A stretch of DNA of 64,000 nucleotides from Isochrysis galbana (Eukaryota; Haptophyta; Isochrysidales; Isochrysidaceae): NCBI GenBank assembly GCA_018136815.1, contig CM030945.1:780605-844604 (forward strand), written 5' to 3'. This document shows positions 1-11,142 of the stretch, piece after piece (position 1 is the stretch's first letter; the number at the start of each line of letters is the position of its first letter). The translations under genes and the position numbers were made by a program. The notes below the pieces were generated by a model. The model had not been told where the DNA came from. It made no database searches and worked only from the letters and a program-made list of their open reading frames with translations.

Positions 1-454
1 GAGAAAGATTGACGAGGGAAGAGAGCGATGAGAAGGAGAGAGAGAGAGAGTGTGTGTGGAGACAGAGATAAACGAGAGAAGGGAGGGAGGGAGGGAGGGA
101 GGGAGGGAGGGGGGGGGGGAGGAGGGAGCGGGAGCGAGAAGGAGGGAGTAAAAGAGGGACGAGAGAGAGAGAGAGGAGAGAGGTAGGGAGAGGAGAGAGC
201 GAGAAAGACAGGGGAGAGAGAGAGAGAGAGAGAGGAGAGAGAGTGAGAGACGAGACCAGAGATAAAGGGGTAGAGACCACGGACAAAGAGGGAGAGAGGG
301 AGGGAGGGAGGGAAAGGCAGGGAGAAGGTAGAAAGAGAGTCGGGGCAGGTACTCCTACTTCAGAGAGAGGGGCAGAGAGGTAGGTAGGGGAGAGAGAGTC
401 AGAGAGAGAGAGAAGAGAGAGAGAAGAGAGAGGGAAGCTTCACGGCGTCGTCCG
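1..454. repeat. Purine-rich (GA/GGGA) low-complexity tract
   Basis: Almost all A and G on the + strand, with runs of GGGA and GA repeats reaching to the start of the ABC transporter gene. No gene is seen here. It may include the promoter and 5' leader of that gene. Confidence 0.85.
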
Positions 455-3400
455 ATGCGCCTTCCGTCTCTCGCGCTGCTGGTGCTGCTGTCCTCTCTCG
501 CTGGCGCGCACGCGCTGGCGGGCTTGAGCCGGCGCGCGGTGCGTACCGGACCGGCCCGCGTGCGCCCCGCCCTCTGCACCGCGCCCCAGCCCGCGCCCCA
601 GCCCGCACCCCAGCCAGAGAGGGGCGTGCCCTCGGCCCCGCCCTCTCCTCCGTGGCCAGAGCAGCTCCAGCTCTTCTGGCGGCTGGCGACGCCATACTTT
701 CGGCAGGAGGAGGGGGCCAAGATCGGGTTCATCCTCCTCCTTGCGCTCACACTGCTCAATTCCGGCGTCTCCGTCCTGTTCTCTTACACGTCGAGGGACT
801 TTTGGACGGCGCTCTCATCGAGGGATGCAGACCAGTTCTACATGCTCACGCTCCGCTTCGCGGGCGCGCTCGCTCTTGCCACGCCAGTCTCCGTCCTGTA
901 CAAATATCAGCGCGGCCGGGTCGCCGTCTCATGGCGCGAGTGGATGACGACGCGGCTCACCGAGATGTATTACGACAACGAGGCCTACTACCGACTCGAG
1001 CTAGGTGGTGGGGTGACGGCCCAGCCCAGCACCAATTCCACGATTGTCGGCAGCGGCAATGGCTCGATCAAGACGAGCGGCGCCACCGAGATCGAAGGTG
1101 GCATAGCTGCTGCCGCAGGAACCATGACGGTCGACAACCCCGATCAGCGGATCGCCGAGGATGCGCGCGCCTTCACACGCGTCTCCCTCGACTTCGGCAT
1201 CACGTTGCTTACGTCCGCCATCGACCTCGTCTCCTTCTCCACGATTCTCTGGTGAGCTTGAATTCGACGTGACGTCAAGCCCCTCTTCAGCACGTGCCAC
1301 GACAGGCGCCTGTGTGGAGCGCCCTGACACTGCGCGTAGCAGCGATTGCATATGGTGCGCCATTCTCACCTCGACGAGGCTCCCATCCTCAGGTCCATCT
1401 ATCCCGACCTTTTCTATGCCATTCTCGGGTACGCGGGCTTTGGCTCCGTGACCACCGTCGCGCTAGGTAGGCCGTTGGTCCGGATCAATGCGAACCAGCT
1501 GCTGCGTGAGGCCGACTTCCGATACGCATTGGTCCGCGTCCGGGAGAATGCTGAGTCCATCGCCTTTTACGGCGGCGAAGCGCAGGAAGCTGCCGAGGTA
1601 AGGATGCAACGGGGTGGGGCCCTGTATCAGCTTCGGCCTTTGCGGTGTGCGAGCACAGCGTGCAGCAGCCATCGCCGCACGCTGTGCCCACTCGCAAACT
1701 GGAGCCCGATCCCATGCCCACCGTCGGTTCACCTCGTCCATCGTGCGTGTTGTCCTCCACCCCTTATAGGTGCAAGCGCGCCTCGGCCGCCTCATCAACA
1801 ACACACGGACGCTTCTCGCCTCCCAGCGGAACCTCGAATTCTTCATCACTGGCTATCGCTATCTCGTGCAAATATTGCCCATTCTGGTGGTCGCGCCGCT
1901 GTACTTCGCTGGCCAAGTCGAGCTCGGGGTCATTTCTCAATCTAGTGGAGCCTTCAACCATGTGAGTGAGGCCCAGCTCCTTCTCATCCTTATGGCTTAG
2001 ACCTGTGCTCAGAGCCGGCCGTGGCTCTGCCGTGGCTACTTGCCTTTCATACAGGTGCTCAGCGACTTCTCCATCCTCATCAACGAATTCGAGGCGCTCT
2101 CCAGCTTCTCGGCTGGCCTCACGCGCCTATCGACGTTTGTCGCCAAGCTTGAGTCGTAAGCGAAGATCGCGCGTGCATGAGCCTCGCCACACGCGCGAAG
2201 CTAGTGAGCGGTGGCCCTAGGGCTGATGCCGTCTGCCAGCGTGGCCCAATATACGTGGAGACCCCGGGCTCGAGATGAACGCATACCCCTTGACGTTGCC
2301 CGTGGTGTCCCCATCCCTCCTCCTCTAGGTATGAGGCGGAGGATTCCGCGGCAACCAGTCGTGCTGGCGGCTCCAAAGTATCTTCCAATATGACCTTCAA
2401 CCTGACACGCCTTGCCATCCCTGATATTGTTGCTGAGGTGGCGCGCGGTGCTGTCGAGGCCACTGAACGGGCCGCTGCCGCCGATGGTTTCTTTTCTGCC
2501 ACTGTCGCTCCGAACGGCGCTTCCAAGAGTGACGCCCAAGTGGCTGGGACCGTGGTGCCGACGGCTGTCTCAGGGCCTCACATCAGGCTGATCGAAGTGC
2601 ACGCAGCTGATAAAGAAAGCCCTGTACTCTCGGCTTCAGACCTGCGGCTCCTCACTCCCGACGGAAGGCGCGAGTTGTTCCGGGACGTCAGCTTCTCGAT
2701 TGCACAAGGGGAACATGTCCTCATCCTCGGGCCGTCTGGATCCGGTGAGATGCGTCGCGAACCAATTGGGCGCAATGCTGCACTAAGAGCTCGCGCTCGT
2801 GCGCCTTCCGCGCCAGCCGCTCTGCTGTACGCGTTGTCTCACCTCTGGACCTTCGGCGCCCCTTTTCCGTCGTTAGGGAAGTCCTCGCTGCTACGTGCCA
2901 TCGCCGGGCTATGGCGCGCGGGGGAGGGCGCCATCACGCGACCCCCCAATGAGGACGTCTTCTTCCTTCCCCAGAGACCCTACTGTCCCATGGGCTCTCT
3001 CCGATTGCAGCTTTACTACCCACGAGTGCCGCCGCCTCCCTCGGAGGAAGAAGACGCCAGGATTGTTCAGGTACGTTAGGCCGTGATGACCGGACACGTA
3101 TTGTGGTGGAGTGCGTTGCATCCGGACCGAACCACTTAGCGCGTGGCAAGCAATGGCGTCCGCGATGACACGCCCTCTTGGCTCTCTCACTACCCCTCGC
3201 AACATTTTGCGGCACCACTACCAGGCCCTTCGTACGGTCCGGTTGGAAGCTCTGGAGCGACGCCTAGCGGCCGAGGAGTCGGACGCGCCGCTTGATGCCG
3301 TGCGTGACTGGTCGGATATGCTTTCCCTCGGCGAACAGCAGAGGCTGACGTTTGCGCGGCTGCTTATCTCTCGTCCGAAATTGGCCATTTTGGACGAGGT

Positions 3401-3731
3401 GTGCTGCCGCATTTGCGAGTGCCATCTCTTTGCTTTTGCAAGTGCTCGGGATCTACCCAGGACGCGCACTAGGATGGGTGCACTGAAATGCGATTCCGGG
3501 CTCTGCTCCCTTCCAACTCCTTGTGCCTGCTATGTTGATTAGGCCACTTCGGCACTCGACTTGGAGAACGAGGCGGCTATGTATAGGGCTCTCTCGCATC
3601 TCGACGGCATCACGTACATCTCAGTTGGCCATCGGCCATCACTCCACCAGTACCACACCACTCAGATGCGCTTGACGATGAGCGGTGCCGAGAAGAAGCC
3701 TGCCGAGCGTTCCGCCGGCGTGGCTGCCTGA
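455..3731 (+). CDS. ABC half-transporter, ABCD/SbmA-YddA-like (8 exons)
   Basis: Exons 455-1251, 1393-1597, 1770-1961, 2055-2155, 2329-2744, 2877-3070, 3225-3398 and 3543-3731 join in phase to about 755 aa; all seven introns are GT-AG. The N-terminus is a hydrophobic signal-like stretch (MRLPSLALLVLLSSLAGAHA) followed by an Arg/Pro-rich segment, as in two-part plastid leaders. The membrane domain follows (about residues 75-430) with the family-typical VDNPDQRIAEDARAF motif. The nucleotide-binding domain carries Walker A GPSGSGKSS (about 565-573, split by intron 5), signature LSLGEQQR, Walker B LAILDE, D-loop SALD and switch His in SVGHR. One membrane plus one ATPase domain means it should work as a dimer. 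Relatives are peroxisomal or plastid ABCD proteins and bacterial SbmA/YddA; the substrate cannot be read from sequence. Plastid location is inferred from the leader. A poorly conserved Ser/Gly/Ala-rich insertion lies at about residues 185-225. Confidence 0.92.
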
Positions 3732-3931
3732 GACCTTGTCTCATCTTGCTCGCGCTTGGGGTATGGGCGACGTGGCTGCTGTCAAGTCTTCAAAAGGAGG
3801 GGACGAGAGATTAGATCTTTAACTTTTGCTCGCGCCATGACGCACAATCGTGCAATTTTACCACGGCAAAATGTGCAAGCAAGCGCACATCATGCATTAT
3901 TTATGACGAGACCATGGAGCAATAATGAGCG

Positions 3932-4380
3932 GAGGGCGGTCAAACAAACAAAAAAACAAGTTCTTGATCATCTTTGACCGTGTCGGGGCGGGGTCTGTGG
4001 CAGCCAGGGTAGCTGCGCGCGCGCTATGAGGAGCTGGGTGGGCTGTGCGGGCAACGACGCCAGAGGGTCAGGGGGCAGTCGGACTGTCGGCAGCCCGACA
4101 CGGCGCTGCATCGGGCGGGAATCGAATGCCAAAAGCAGCCTAGGTATTAAGGAACTGATCCCCCCCGCGGGCGCGACCGCAAATCTGCAAATTCTTTTTA
4201 CGGGTAGAGCGTGAGCGCGCGTGACGGCGACGGAGGGGGGGAGAATCGCACCATTTCTTGACGAGGATTTTCGTAGTGGCAGGTGGCCCCCCCTGCAGAT
4301 TTTTATTGCGCATCGCGCCACGGTCAAAAATGCAGCCCAACCCTTACTAATGGTTAAAAAGCCCCTGTTTGACCGCCCTA
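3932..4380. mobile_element. MITE-like element with TAGGGCGGTCAAACA-type inverted ends
   Basis: The left end reads AGGGCGGTCAAACA and the right end TGTTTGACCGCCCTA, an inverted pair about 450 bp apart. The last 200 bp resemble the element at 55477-55774, sharing the segments CACCATTTCTTG and CAGGTGGCCCCCCCTG. There is no coding capacity. The left end lacks the outermost TA, so the boundary is approximate. Confidence 0.65.
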
Positions 4381-4798
4381 CCCCTACCCTACACCGACAG
4401 CGGAGAGTTGCACCCCTAAGATATTGGGAGTTGACTTACCAAATGTGGAACTGGCACCCGAGTCCCCACGGCTCGGGTGTGCACTCGTACTTTCCTCTGG
4501 GCAGGAAGACGATCAGCCGGTTGCCGGTGCAGTGGGAATTGGGAATCGGGGAGGATAGGGTAGGTATCTAGAGATCTAGAGTAGAGTAAAGTCTACTCGA
4601 GTACATAGGTAGGAATATCCAGTACTCTAGAGTAGAGTAGATAGGTATGTACTGGGTAGCTGGGTAGATGATGTGTGCGTGTTTGGGGGCGGGGCGCGCG
4701 GGGGGGGGGGGCGGGGGGGGGCGGGGAGGGGGGGGCGGCGGGAGAAAGGGAAAGGCGCGGAGTGTTCCCCTGCCTCATCTTCTCCTGCTATTTCGACG
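4381..4798. other. Intergenic and 5' region of the RING gene
   Basis: Holds an AT/AG-rich stretch with repeats of the word TAGAGTA (4570-4640), then a G-rich tract (4683-4740) just before the RING gene. No gene or clear promoter motif was recognised. Confidence 0.5.
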
Positions 4799-5581
4799 AT
4801 GAGCGGCCGCGCCGCCCGCAGCTGCATGGCCATGCTCATCATCGGCCTCGTGCTGCTGACCTGCGGCGCGTCCGCGTCGGAGGAGGCCGGGTCTGGCGAG
4901 CTGCCACCGAGCCCGCCCACCAGAGCCCCCGGCGACCCGAACAGCGGCGGCCGGGGCAGCTCGGTCCCCATGCTCATGTATGTGGTCTTCTTCGGAGGCC
5001 TTGCACTCGGCGGGACTGTGCTTGTTGCCTGCTTGTTCTGGTGCGCATACTACGTCCTATGGAAGGTGGGCACGCGGACTTATGAGGACGAGCGCAGAGC
5101 CGCCGCTGCGGAAGGCTCTCCTCACTCTGCCACCACGCGCGCGGTCATGAGAGCCGCAGCAGATGAGGTGCTGCAGCAACATGTGATTGTCGGCAAGCAT
5201 GAGCCTGAACCGGGTGAGACATGCGCAATATGCCTAGGCGAGCTTTCAGAAGGGATAGTGTATATTCCAGACCACGGAGCTAGGACGTCGGCATCGTCCG
5301 CACAACCCGGGGTGGAGCTGGGTAGCACGGATGTGTCCCGCTGGAGGCTACAGCGCATGGTCGCTAGGCGATTAGTGCGGCAGAGGCCTGGGACTGCCCG
5401 CAACGTGCAGGCTTCCCCGGGCAATGATGCCCCCACTGCTACGCTACCATGTGGCCATCACTTCCATCTGGAGTGCATTCGACAGTGGGTGATGCACAGG
5501 CGAGCTGGCGCTAGCTGTCCATTATGCAAGCGGGAGATTGCTCTAGCAGCGTCACGCACACAAGTGCCAGAGGTGGTCTAA
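4799..5581 (+). CDS. Membrane-anchored RING finger protein, probable E3 ubiquitin ligase
   Basis: A single exon of 260 aa. The ATG at 4799 was chosen because it opens a good signal peptide (about 1-27, ending GASAS); upstream in-frame residues are only Gly/Arg low complexity. One transmembrane segment lies at about 57-88. The RING ligands are C142, C145, C218, H220, H223, C226, C240 and C243 (CAIC, CGHHFH, CPLC), a C3H2C3 RING-H2. The layout, signal peptide then one membrane helix then cytosolic RING, resembles ATL/RNF13-type E3 ligases, which pass ubiquitin from an E2 to substrates at membranes. Odd: 72 residues separate C145 from C218, far beyond the usual 9-39. Either this is a lineage-specific loop or part of it (about 5258-5425) is an unspliced intron; there is no in-frame stop to decide. 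Confidence 0.8.
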   Translation: MSGRAARSCMAMLIIGLVLLTCGASASEEAGSGELPPSPPTRAPGDPNSGGRGSSVPMLMYVVFFGGLALGGTVLVACLFWCAYYVLWKVGTRTYEDERRAAAAEGSPHSATTRAVMRAAADEVLQQHVIVGKHEPEPGETCAICLGELSEGIVYIPDHGARTSASSAQPGVELGSTDVSRWRLQRMVARRLVRQRPGTARNVQASPGNDAPTATLPCGHHFHLECIRQWVMHRRAGASCPLCKREIALAASRTQVPEVV

Positions 5582-5784
5582 CCGCCTGCCCAATTGATCG
5601 TCGGTAGCCGACAGCTTTTGATGAGTGGCAAATCAGCAATCAGCGGTGCGAGCGCAGACGATGATGAAGTGTGAGATACTAAGATGTGGTAGCTATCTGG
5701 ACCTCGCCACATCCATGGGCGTGTCTTATACAGTTAAAACCATTCGCATCGAGTCGGAGTCGGATGACGAATGAACAAAAATTC
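5582..5784. other. 3' flank of the RING gene
   Basis: About 200 bp of unremarkable sequence after the RING stop codon; no feature seen. Confidence 0.4.
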
Positions 5785-5990
5785 TTACTGATCTCGCCAC
5801 GCGCGCGACCCTGCACGTCTATTCTGCAACCTCGCCCGCATCCCTTATCACTCCCTCCATCTGCCTTGCGGCTCGTCCCCTCGTGCTCTACTTAGGGGCT
5901 CGGCGTAGGGGGCTTCCGCGGCGTGAACCGATCCCCGATGGTCTAGTCCTACTCTTCCTCCTGCGCCATCGGGCTACCGGTGGTTCGTGT
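5785..5990 (-). mobile_element. Retroposon 3' module (class-2 tail), minus orientation
   Basis: Read on the minus strand this is the roughly 200-bp module also at 54391-54625, 58063-58262 plus 63626-63650, and, as LINE or retroposon 3' ends, near 59600-59690 and 63480-63600. Shared landmarks in + sense are CTCGCCACGCGCGC, GCCTTGCGGCTCGTCCCCTC, AGGGGCT and CGATCCCCG. It is probably the 3' end of an old insertion. No TSD was found. Confidence 0.55.
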
Positions 5991-6016
5991 TTCCTTTTTA
6001 TTTGTCTTTTGTGCAA

Positions 6017-6034
6017 CTATTGTTAAAACGATAG
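6017..6034 (+). other. 5'-terminal retroelement hairpin
   Basis: Stem CTATTGT/ACGATAG (one G.U pair), loop TAAA. GGGTC follows, then ATGGAGCGCGCC at 6039, the ORF1-type start seen in the LINEs of this window. Confidence 0.7.
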
Positions 6035-6038
6035 GGTC

Positions 6039-6272
6039 ATGGAGCGCGCCACGCTCCCCTCCTCTCTCTCTGCCCGCCGCGCCGCGCCGGCCGACCACGT
6101 GATGCCAAACGCCTCGCACCCGCAGTCCCCCCCTCCTGGGACCACGCCCATCCAGGTGGCCGCGAACCGCCCCTCGCCACACGCACAGAGCCACGCACAG
6201 CCCAACAACAACACCCAGACACCACAACACCCACACCGGCACAAACACCACAAGAAGGAAGGTCGTTTGCCT
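6039..6272 (+). pseudogene. Truncated LINE ORF1 start (MERA-type)
   Basis: The first codons (MERA...) and the preceding hairpin match the ORF1 starts at 22133, 24379 (-), 58287 and 59384. The ORF then becomes Pro/His-rich and runs into an unrelated gag-pro remnant on the other strand. I read it as a 5' fragment of a LINE or its short derivative; no 3' end or TSD was seen. Confidence 0.5.
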
Positions 6273-7240
6273 TCATTTGGTACCCCTCGTTTCCAAATAC
6301 GAGATGACAGGTAGGCCAGGTAGGCGCCTCTTGGGTCGACGAAGGATGCATGATCGCCGGCCGGCCGCTGCAGAACCCTTTGTATATCCTCTTCTCACAC
6401 TTGTCTTGAAAGGATCGTCTTCAACGAGTGCATTGGATGTGAGCGATATCGTACCCTCCGAGCTGTCCGAACTCAATTTGATTTGAGCCGCATGGGCGGC
6501 CAGAAAATCGTTCCCGAGGAGGAGCATCGGATTGCCTTCGATGATTCGAAATCGGTGTCGGAACGCTCGGCCGGCGAGAGCGAAGACGATGTGAGCGTGG
6601 CCGCGCGTGATTAGAGGCATACCGTCCGGCCCATGTAGTGGCGATGCGCACGTCTCCTCATAGCGCTCGACAACTTCCGAGGGAACTTGATCTCCGAAAG
6701 CTCGCGCCCCATACTTACTTGATGATGTAAAATGCGGTCGGCGGCGAATCGGCTTCGAACCCACTTGATTAGGTGGCCCTCTTCGAAGAAAACACGGGAG
6801 TGCCACACATTGCCAGCGCGGGAGAAGCCGCCCTGGACTATGGACTGGATTAACTCGAAGTCGTCGGACCCTTTGTAGAGCGCAGCTAATTCCTTTGGCG
6901 GTAAAGAGAGTAGGCCCTGCCACTCCCTTAAGGTATCTTCGTTCTCTTTAGGAGTGGTTGCTAGACTCGGGTCCGGAGGGTGCTCGGGGTTACTACCTGG
7001 CATTAATACGCTAGCCCGACCACCTGGCGAAGGCTGCGGCTTAGGGGTGGCGGTTGGTATCGGATTTGGCGTAGGGATTGGCTCGTTGGGGTTTTGGTAG
7101 GTTGAAGGCGGGTAAACTTGGCTCGAAACCTGCGGCTGAGGGCTTGAGGCGGTTCCGTTTCCCTCGTTCATAACTCGTTTGGATAGTAGGTCGAGCATAT
7201 CGCCTCGCAGACCCTGAAAAGCTTGGGAGTGCAAGGAGAG
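6273..7240 (-). pseudogene. LTR-retrotransposon gag-pro remnant (frameshifted)
   Basis: Two overlapping minus-strand frames (6611-7399 and 6273-6923) carry one degraded polyprotein. The first has a Pro-rich region followed by a capsid-like segment (about KELAALYKGSDDFELIQSIV). The second has a retropepsin-like stretch ending in MLLLGNDFLAAHAAQI, the [IL]LGxDFL signature of Ty3/gypsy proteases. The two frames overlap near 6650-6900, so a frameshift separates them. No reverse transcriptase or LTR is adjacent. The assignment to Ty3/gypsy is inferred from this motif only. Confidence 0.55.
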
Positions 7241-7350
7241 TGAGTGGTTCCTCCCCCATGGCAGGATGGCAGGGGGCAGGGCAGTGGAGAGAGAGGGGGG
7301 CTCGTGACCCCCCATGGGCGAACTAAGAACTAAGTGTAAACTTAGTTGCC
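7241..7350 (-). mobile_element. 5' fragment of a hairpin retroposon
   Basis: Minus-strand sequence matching the 5' ends of the elements at 25040-25360 and 62618-63373: hairpin, then CCCATGGGGGG, and the segment read on + as GGTTCCTCCCCCATGGCAGG. It interrupts the gag-pro remnant. The boundary near 7241 is approximate. Confidence 0.55.
7329..7346 (-). other. 5'-terminal retroelement hairpin
   Basis: Minus-strand stem ACTAAGT/ACTTAGT, loop TTAC, all Watson-Crick. The first ATG follows after 13 nt because of a small duplication (TCTTAGTTC). Confidence 0.65.
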
Positions 7351-7485
7351 CCGCCCCCTGTCCATACACACGACTCGCGCGCCCGATGTCCCTCCCCACT
7401 CCCTTTGTTCATACAATGGCTGCTAATAATCCACAACTCCATCCACACCACCACTGCTACCAACAAATCATAAGATTAATGACCC

Positions 7486-7503
7486 CCCACTTATAAAAGT
7501 AGG
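7486..7503 (-). other. 5'-terminal retroelement hairpin (family A type)
   Basis: Minus-strand stem CCTACTT/AAGTGGG with loop TTAT, identical to the two full-length family A elements. GGGTCATTA follows, so the start codon is changed. The element body (down to about 7350) is short and not otherwise recognised. Confidence 0.6.
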
Positions 7504-7509
7504 TTTGCG

Positions 7510-8301
7510 GCTATGCCCCGGAAGATGACCCCTTAAAGGGGGCTGCTTATCCGTTGTGTGTTGTGTTTAGGCCGCAAGGGCAAGGGGCGTTCACACTGTG
7601 TGCCAGGAAACGCCAATTTCTGAATCGCCACGGCCTGTGAGCGGCGGCAGTGGCTTGCTTTGTTATGCGAGGGCTCCTCCCCTCACAGAAAAGCATCGAG
7701 CTGGATCTCGCAACTGGCCCTTGCCGCTATCGTATGGGCATAGCTCGGGCCGCCCTCGTACACTTCTCATCTCCAGGTAGGTGAGGCACCCCGGCCCTTT
7801 CTTCTAGCCGGAAGCGACCCCATGTCCATGTCCACTCGATCCTAGATCGAGCACACTTGCGCTGCCTCCCTCTCCCTCCCTCCCTCGCTCCCCCCCCCCC
7901 CCCCCTCGCTCGCTCGCTCCTCGGAGAGGCTAGCTGGCTGCTCGCTGCCGCGTCGTCCTCGCCGAGAGGCTTTGCCCGACATGATGAGGGCACGGACAAT
8001 CGTTCTTTGCCATCGCGAAGCCATGTTCCTTTCCCCTTCGCAAATCACGGCGATCGAGCTGGGCGGGGTGGCCTCCAAATGCGGATACCGCGTGGGGGTC
8101 GGAGAATGCATCGAGTTAGAGGAGGCGGCCGTTTGGCGCCAAGCCCAACCCTCAAGACGGAGATACGCTATTGCGCCACAATCCGCTACTCGAGGACCAA
8201 CTCGTCAATGGGCTCATCACGTGTGGAGTGCAAGGGGCCGCTACCACTAGCCGCTTTCATTAGTAGCGCCTGTCATGCGCCTGTGGAGCTCCCAGCCGGC
8301 T
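7510..8301. other. Intergenic, no gene seen
   Basis: Holds a C-run and CT-rich stretch near 7860-7915. Open frames here are Arg/Gly/Ser-rich without family motifs, and I could not support any gene. Confidence 0.4.
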
Positions 8302-10945
8302 TTATATTGCACGCCGCTTCTGCCGTTCGATGAACTCGTGGAGCGCACCGCCGGGTTGCGACTCAGTCTCAACCACCCAGCATTGCAACACGTCAAGTAA
8401 GTTGGCTTGGACGTTGTTCATTCGGAAGGGTTCCGGCGGATTGGAGAAGAGGGTCTTGAAGTACGGCAGTGTGCCGGCTGTGTTGTACGGCTGGAGAGAT
8501 GACAGGGCAGCCACCTCAGGGGGAAGCTGCGACGTGAAACTTGGCGGCGCGTAGCTGTGGATCATGGTCAACTGCACCTCAATACCTATTACGCGATGTG
8601 ACGAGAGGCTTGTCACGGAAACGAAAGTGCGCGCTACGACGGGTGAGAAAGCCCACTCCCGACGTCAGCCAGCAAGTAGAACGAGCGAGCTTGTTCTGGG
8701 GAGCGCATCCGCCAACCGGATCTCTTATCGGAACGACTTAACCATGCGTTGTGGGCCGCCTCGGCACAAATGCGTGGGGAATGCACACGCGTCTAAAAAA
8801 ACGAAGCACTCGCCTGCGGGGATGCCATAGAAGCTGTTTTCTATCGTCGTTGTACGGAGGTTGGCAATGAGCGGCTTTCCCGCATCGTGTGCCGCACAGA
8901 ATTGACGAATGACAACATCAAAGGCCTCGAGGGGGAAGACAGCATTTTGGGAGTAGATGCTTTTGAAGCTGACCTGTAAGGTTGTGCAAACGGCGAACAG
9001 GGTCATGCTGCGACGAGCTCTGCTCGGCGGGCTCGGCTTCTGTGAATGGTGGCATCACCGCCAGCCGGAATCTTTTTGAGCGTTTGAGCATCGCACGGGA
9101 GAACTGGACGCGCTCGCCGTGCACGGGTGCTACACATCGAGCGCAATTGACCCATCGGATGATCATCCGGCCGATAAGGACCAGCTCACGTACCTCGCTC
9201 AAGTCGCATCCAAAGAGTGATGAGATGTCCACGATGATCGACTTGACAGGGTTGGTTTCGGCCAACTCGCGAAAGAAGGGCTTGTAGGTATTGACGGCAG
9301 ACAGAATATCCGTTACACCCTGCATAATGTCACAGAACGGAGGTGCTAGCCTGATGATTGAAGGCATAGAGAGCATCGGGCGATCCGCCTCGCTCTCTAG
9401 CTTACAAGATATGGCAACATCCACGTGATGCGAGCTATGGAGCCCACGGCCACGTGATGCGAGGCCCGGCTCACGCATGAGTGTGCTCGCGGGCGCTCAC
9501 CTGCAGAAGGAGCGCAATGATGCCCGTGTTCTCGCGTAGCCCGCCGTCGGCAAGCAACAGCCGCCGTGAGCCCGAGTCGCCCGGCGAGGTGCGGAATCTG
9601 ATGCTTGGGGTGGTGCGTGTCAACACCGTGTTTACGACGCTGGCCTCCTTCTTATAGTGCTCTATGATGGGCAGCCCGCCCATGGCCGCGACCACCTCGA
9701 GAGGGAACGCCACCTTCCCGTCGCAACACTGCAGCGCGGTGCAATGTACGGGGCCGACAGCAAATTCATGCGGCCGAACGGAGGTCGGCATCACGATGAT
9801 GTCGTCGATCTTGCCCATACCACCGACGCACTGCAATCCAGTGAACTTGGATACACGCATAGGGGGGCCAACATATCTGAAAAGGGATTGGGCGGGAGAT
9901 CAGAGAGGTGGTTATGCGTGGCTGAGATGTCATACAGAAAATGGGGTGGCACGCAGCTTCTAGTCCGGTGCGGTGCGTATCATGCATTGTGGCGCATGAC
10001 TGCTCATCCTCTTCGAATATGCGACCACCATGTCCTGGAATGAGGCGCACACCGAGTGAAGACTTCGGACGGCGTGACGACGTACGAGACGAGCGACACG
10101 CCATCATGAGCATCGCGCGCTTTGATTGCAGCCGCCTCAATACTCTGAGCGTCGGAGCTCTTCCGCAGGTAGGTGCGGTAGGTGGCGATGTTTGCACTAT
10201 TTGCCATGTCATAGAATGGGATCTCGAAGGAGAAAGGATTGCGCAGGCACATATCGTTGGAGCCGGGAGGGCCGACGAGGGTGATCCCCAGCGAGGGAAC
10301 ATGCTTCACATACTTTGCCGGGAGGAGAAAGTCCGAGGCTGAGTACCGCGGGTCCGCCGTGACGATCTTCTCCACCTCTTCGGCGCTGGGCGCTAAGTTC
10401 TTGCCCCACGGGATTCCCACCGGCTTAAGGAAGGTGTTATAGATTGTGTCGACCCACGTGCGGCTGAGAGGAGTGGTGAGCGCGGTGTTGGGATGGAGCA
10501 GCGCCAAGAAGCTAGTGTTCAAGTAGTGCACCCACTTCATGAACAGGTTGCTCAACGCCATGTTGCTGGCTGTGTGCAGCATTGATGAGGCAGGCGGCTT
10601 CTCCTGCAGGAATTCGACCGTGAGCTGTGCGGGTGAAATGCCGGCGCGCTCTAGAAGGAGAATTTGTTCCTGTGTATACTTCTGGTTGTATGTGTAGATC
10701 GAGAGGGCCCAGCCGCCGCCAGAGACGCCTGTGATGTGCGAGGCGCTCTCGAGTACTCCGACAGAATGGAGACCCCTGAGCAAGCCTGAGGAGAGGGAGA
10801 GCGAGCGAGCGCCGCCGCCGGAGAGCGCGATGCCCCATGTGGCCGACTTGCGAGCCTCGTCCACCTCCTTCCGGTTCGCTTCCCTCCGCCGCGACGCCAC
10901 GAAGGAAGCGTCGGGGAAGGAGGCGGCGGGAGGGGGCGCCGACAT
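8302..10945 (-). CDS. Patatin/cytosolic PLA2-like lipase (5 exons)
   Basis: Minus-strand exons 10945-10053, 9876-9501, 9400-9194, 8973-8814 and 8585-8302 join in phase to 639 aa. The last intron uses a GC donor (CAG|GCGAGT); only that donor joined to the acceptor at 8586-8587 keeps phase, which supports it. GGGAR (residues 43-47) forms the oxyanion loop. The nucleophile Ser75 lies in GVSGGG and the catalytic Asp408 in LLLADGGLREN. This GXSGX...DGG dyad is that of the patatin and group IV PLA2/lysophospholipase B superfamily, which hydrolyses acyl esters of phospholipids. There is no signal peptide or C2 domain, so a soluble intracellular enzyme is likely. The start codon follows a roughly 190-bp CT repeat on the sense strand. 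Exact substrate is unknown. Confidence 0.86.
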
Positions 10946-10946
10946 G

Positions 10947-10949
<3 letters not shown>

Positions 10950-11029
<80 letters not shown>

Positions 11030-11050
11030 AGAGAGAGAGGGAGAGAGAGA

Positions 11051-11138
<88 letters not shown>
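10950..11138. repeat. (GA)n microsatellite
   Basis: About 190 bp of nearly pure GA, read as CT on the sense strand of the lipase gene, ending only a few bases before its start codon. Open frames through it encode only Arg-Glu or Leu-Ser repeats and are not genes. Confidence 0.95.
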
Positions 11139-11142
<4 letters not shown>

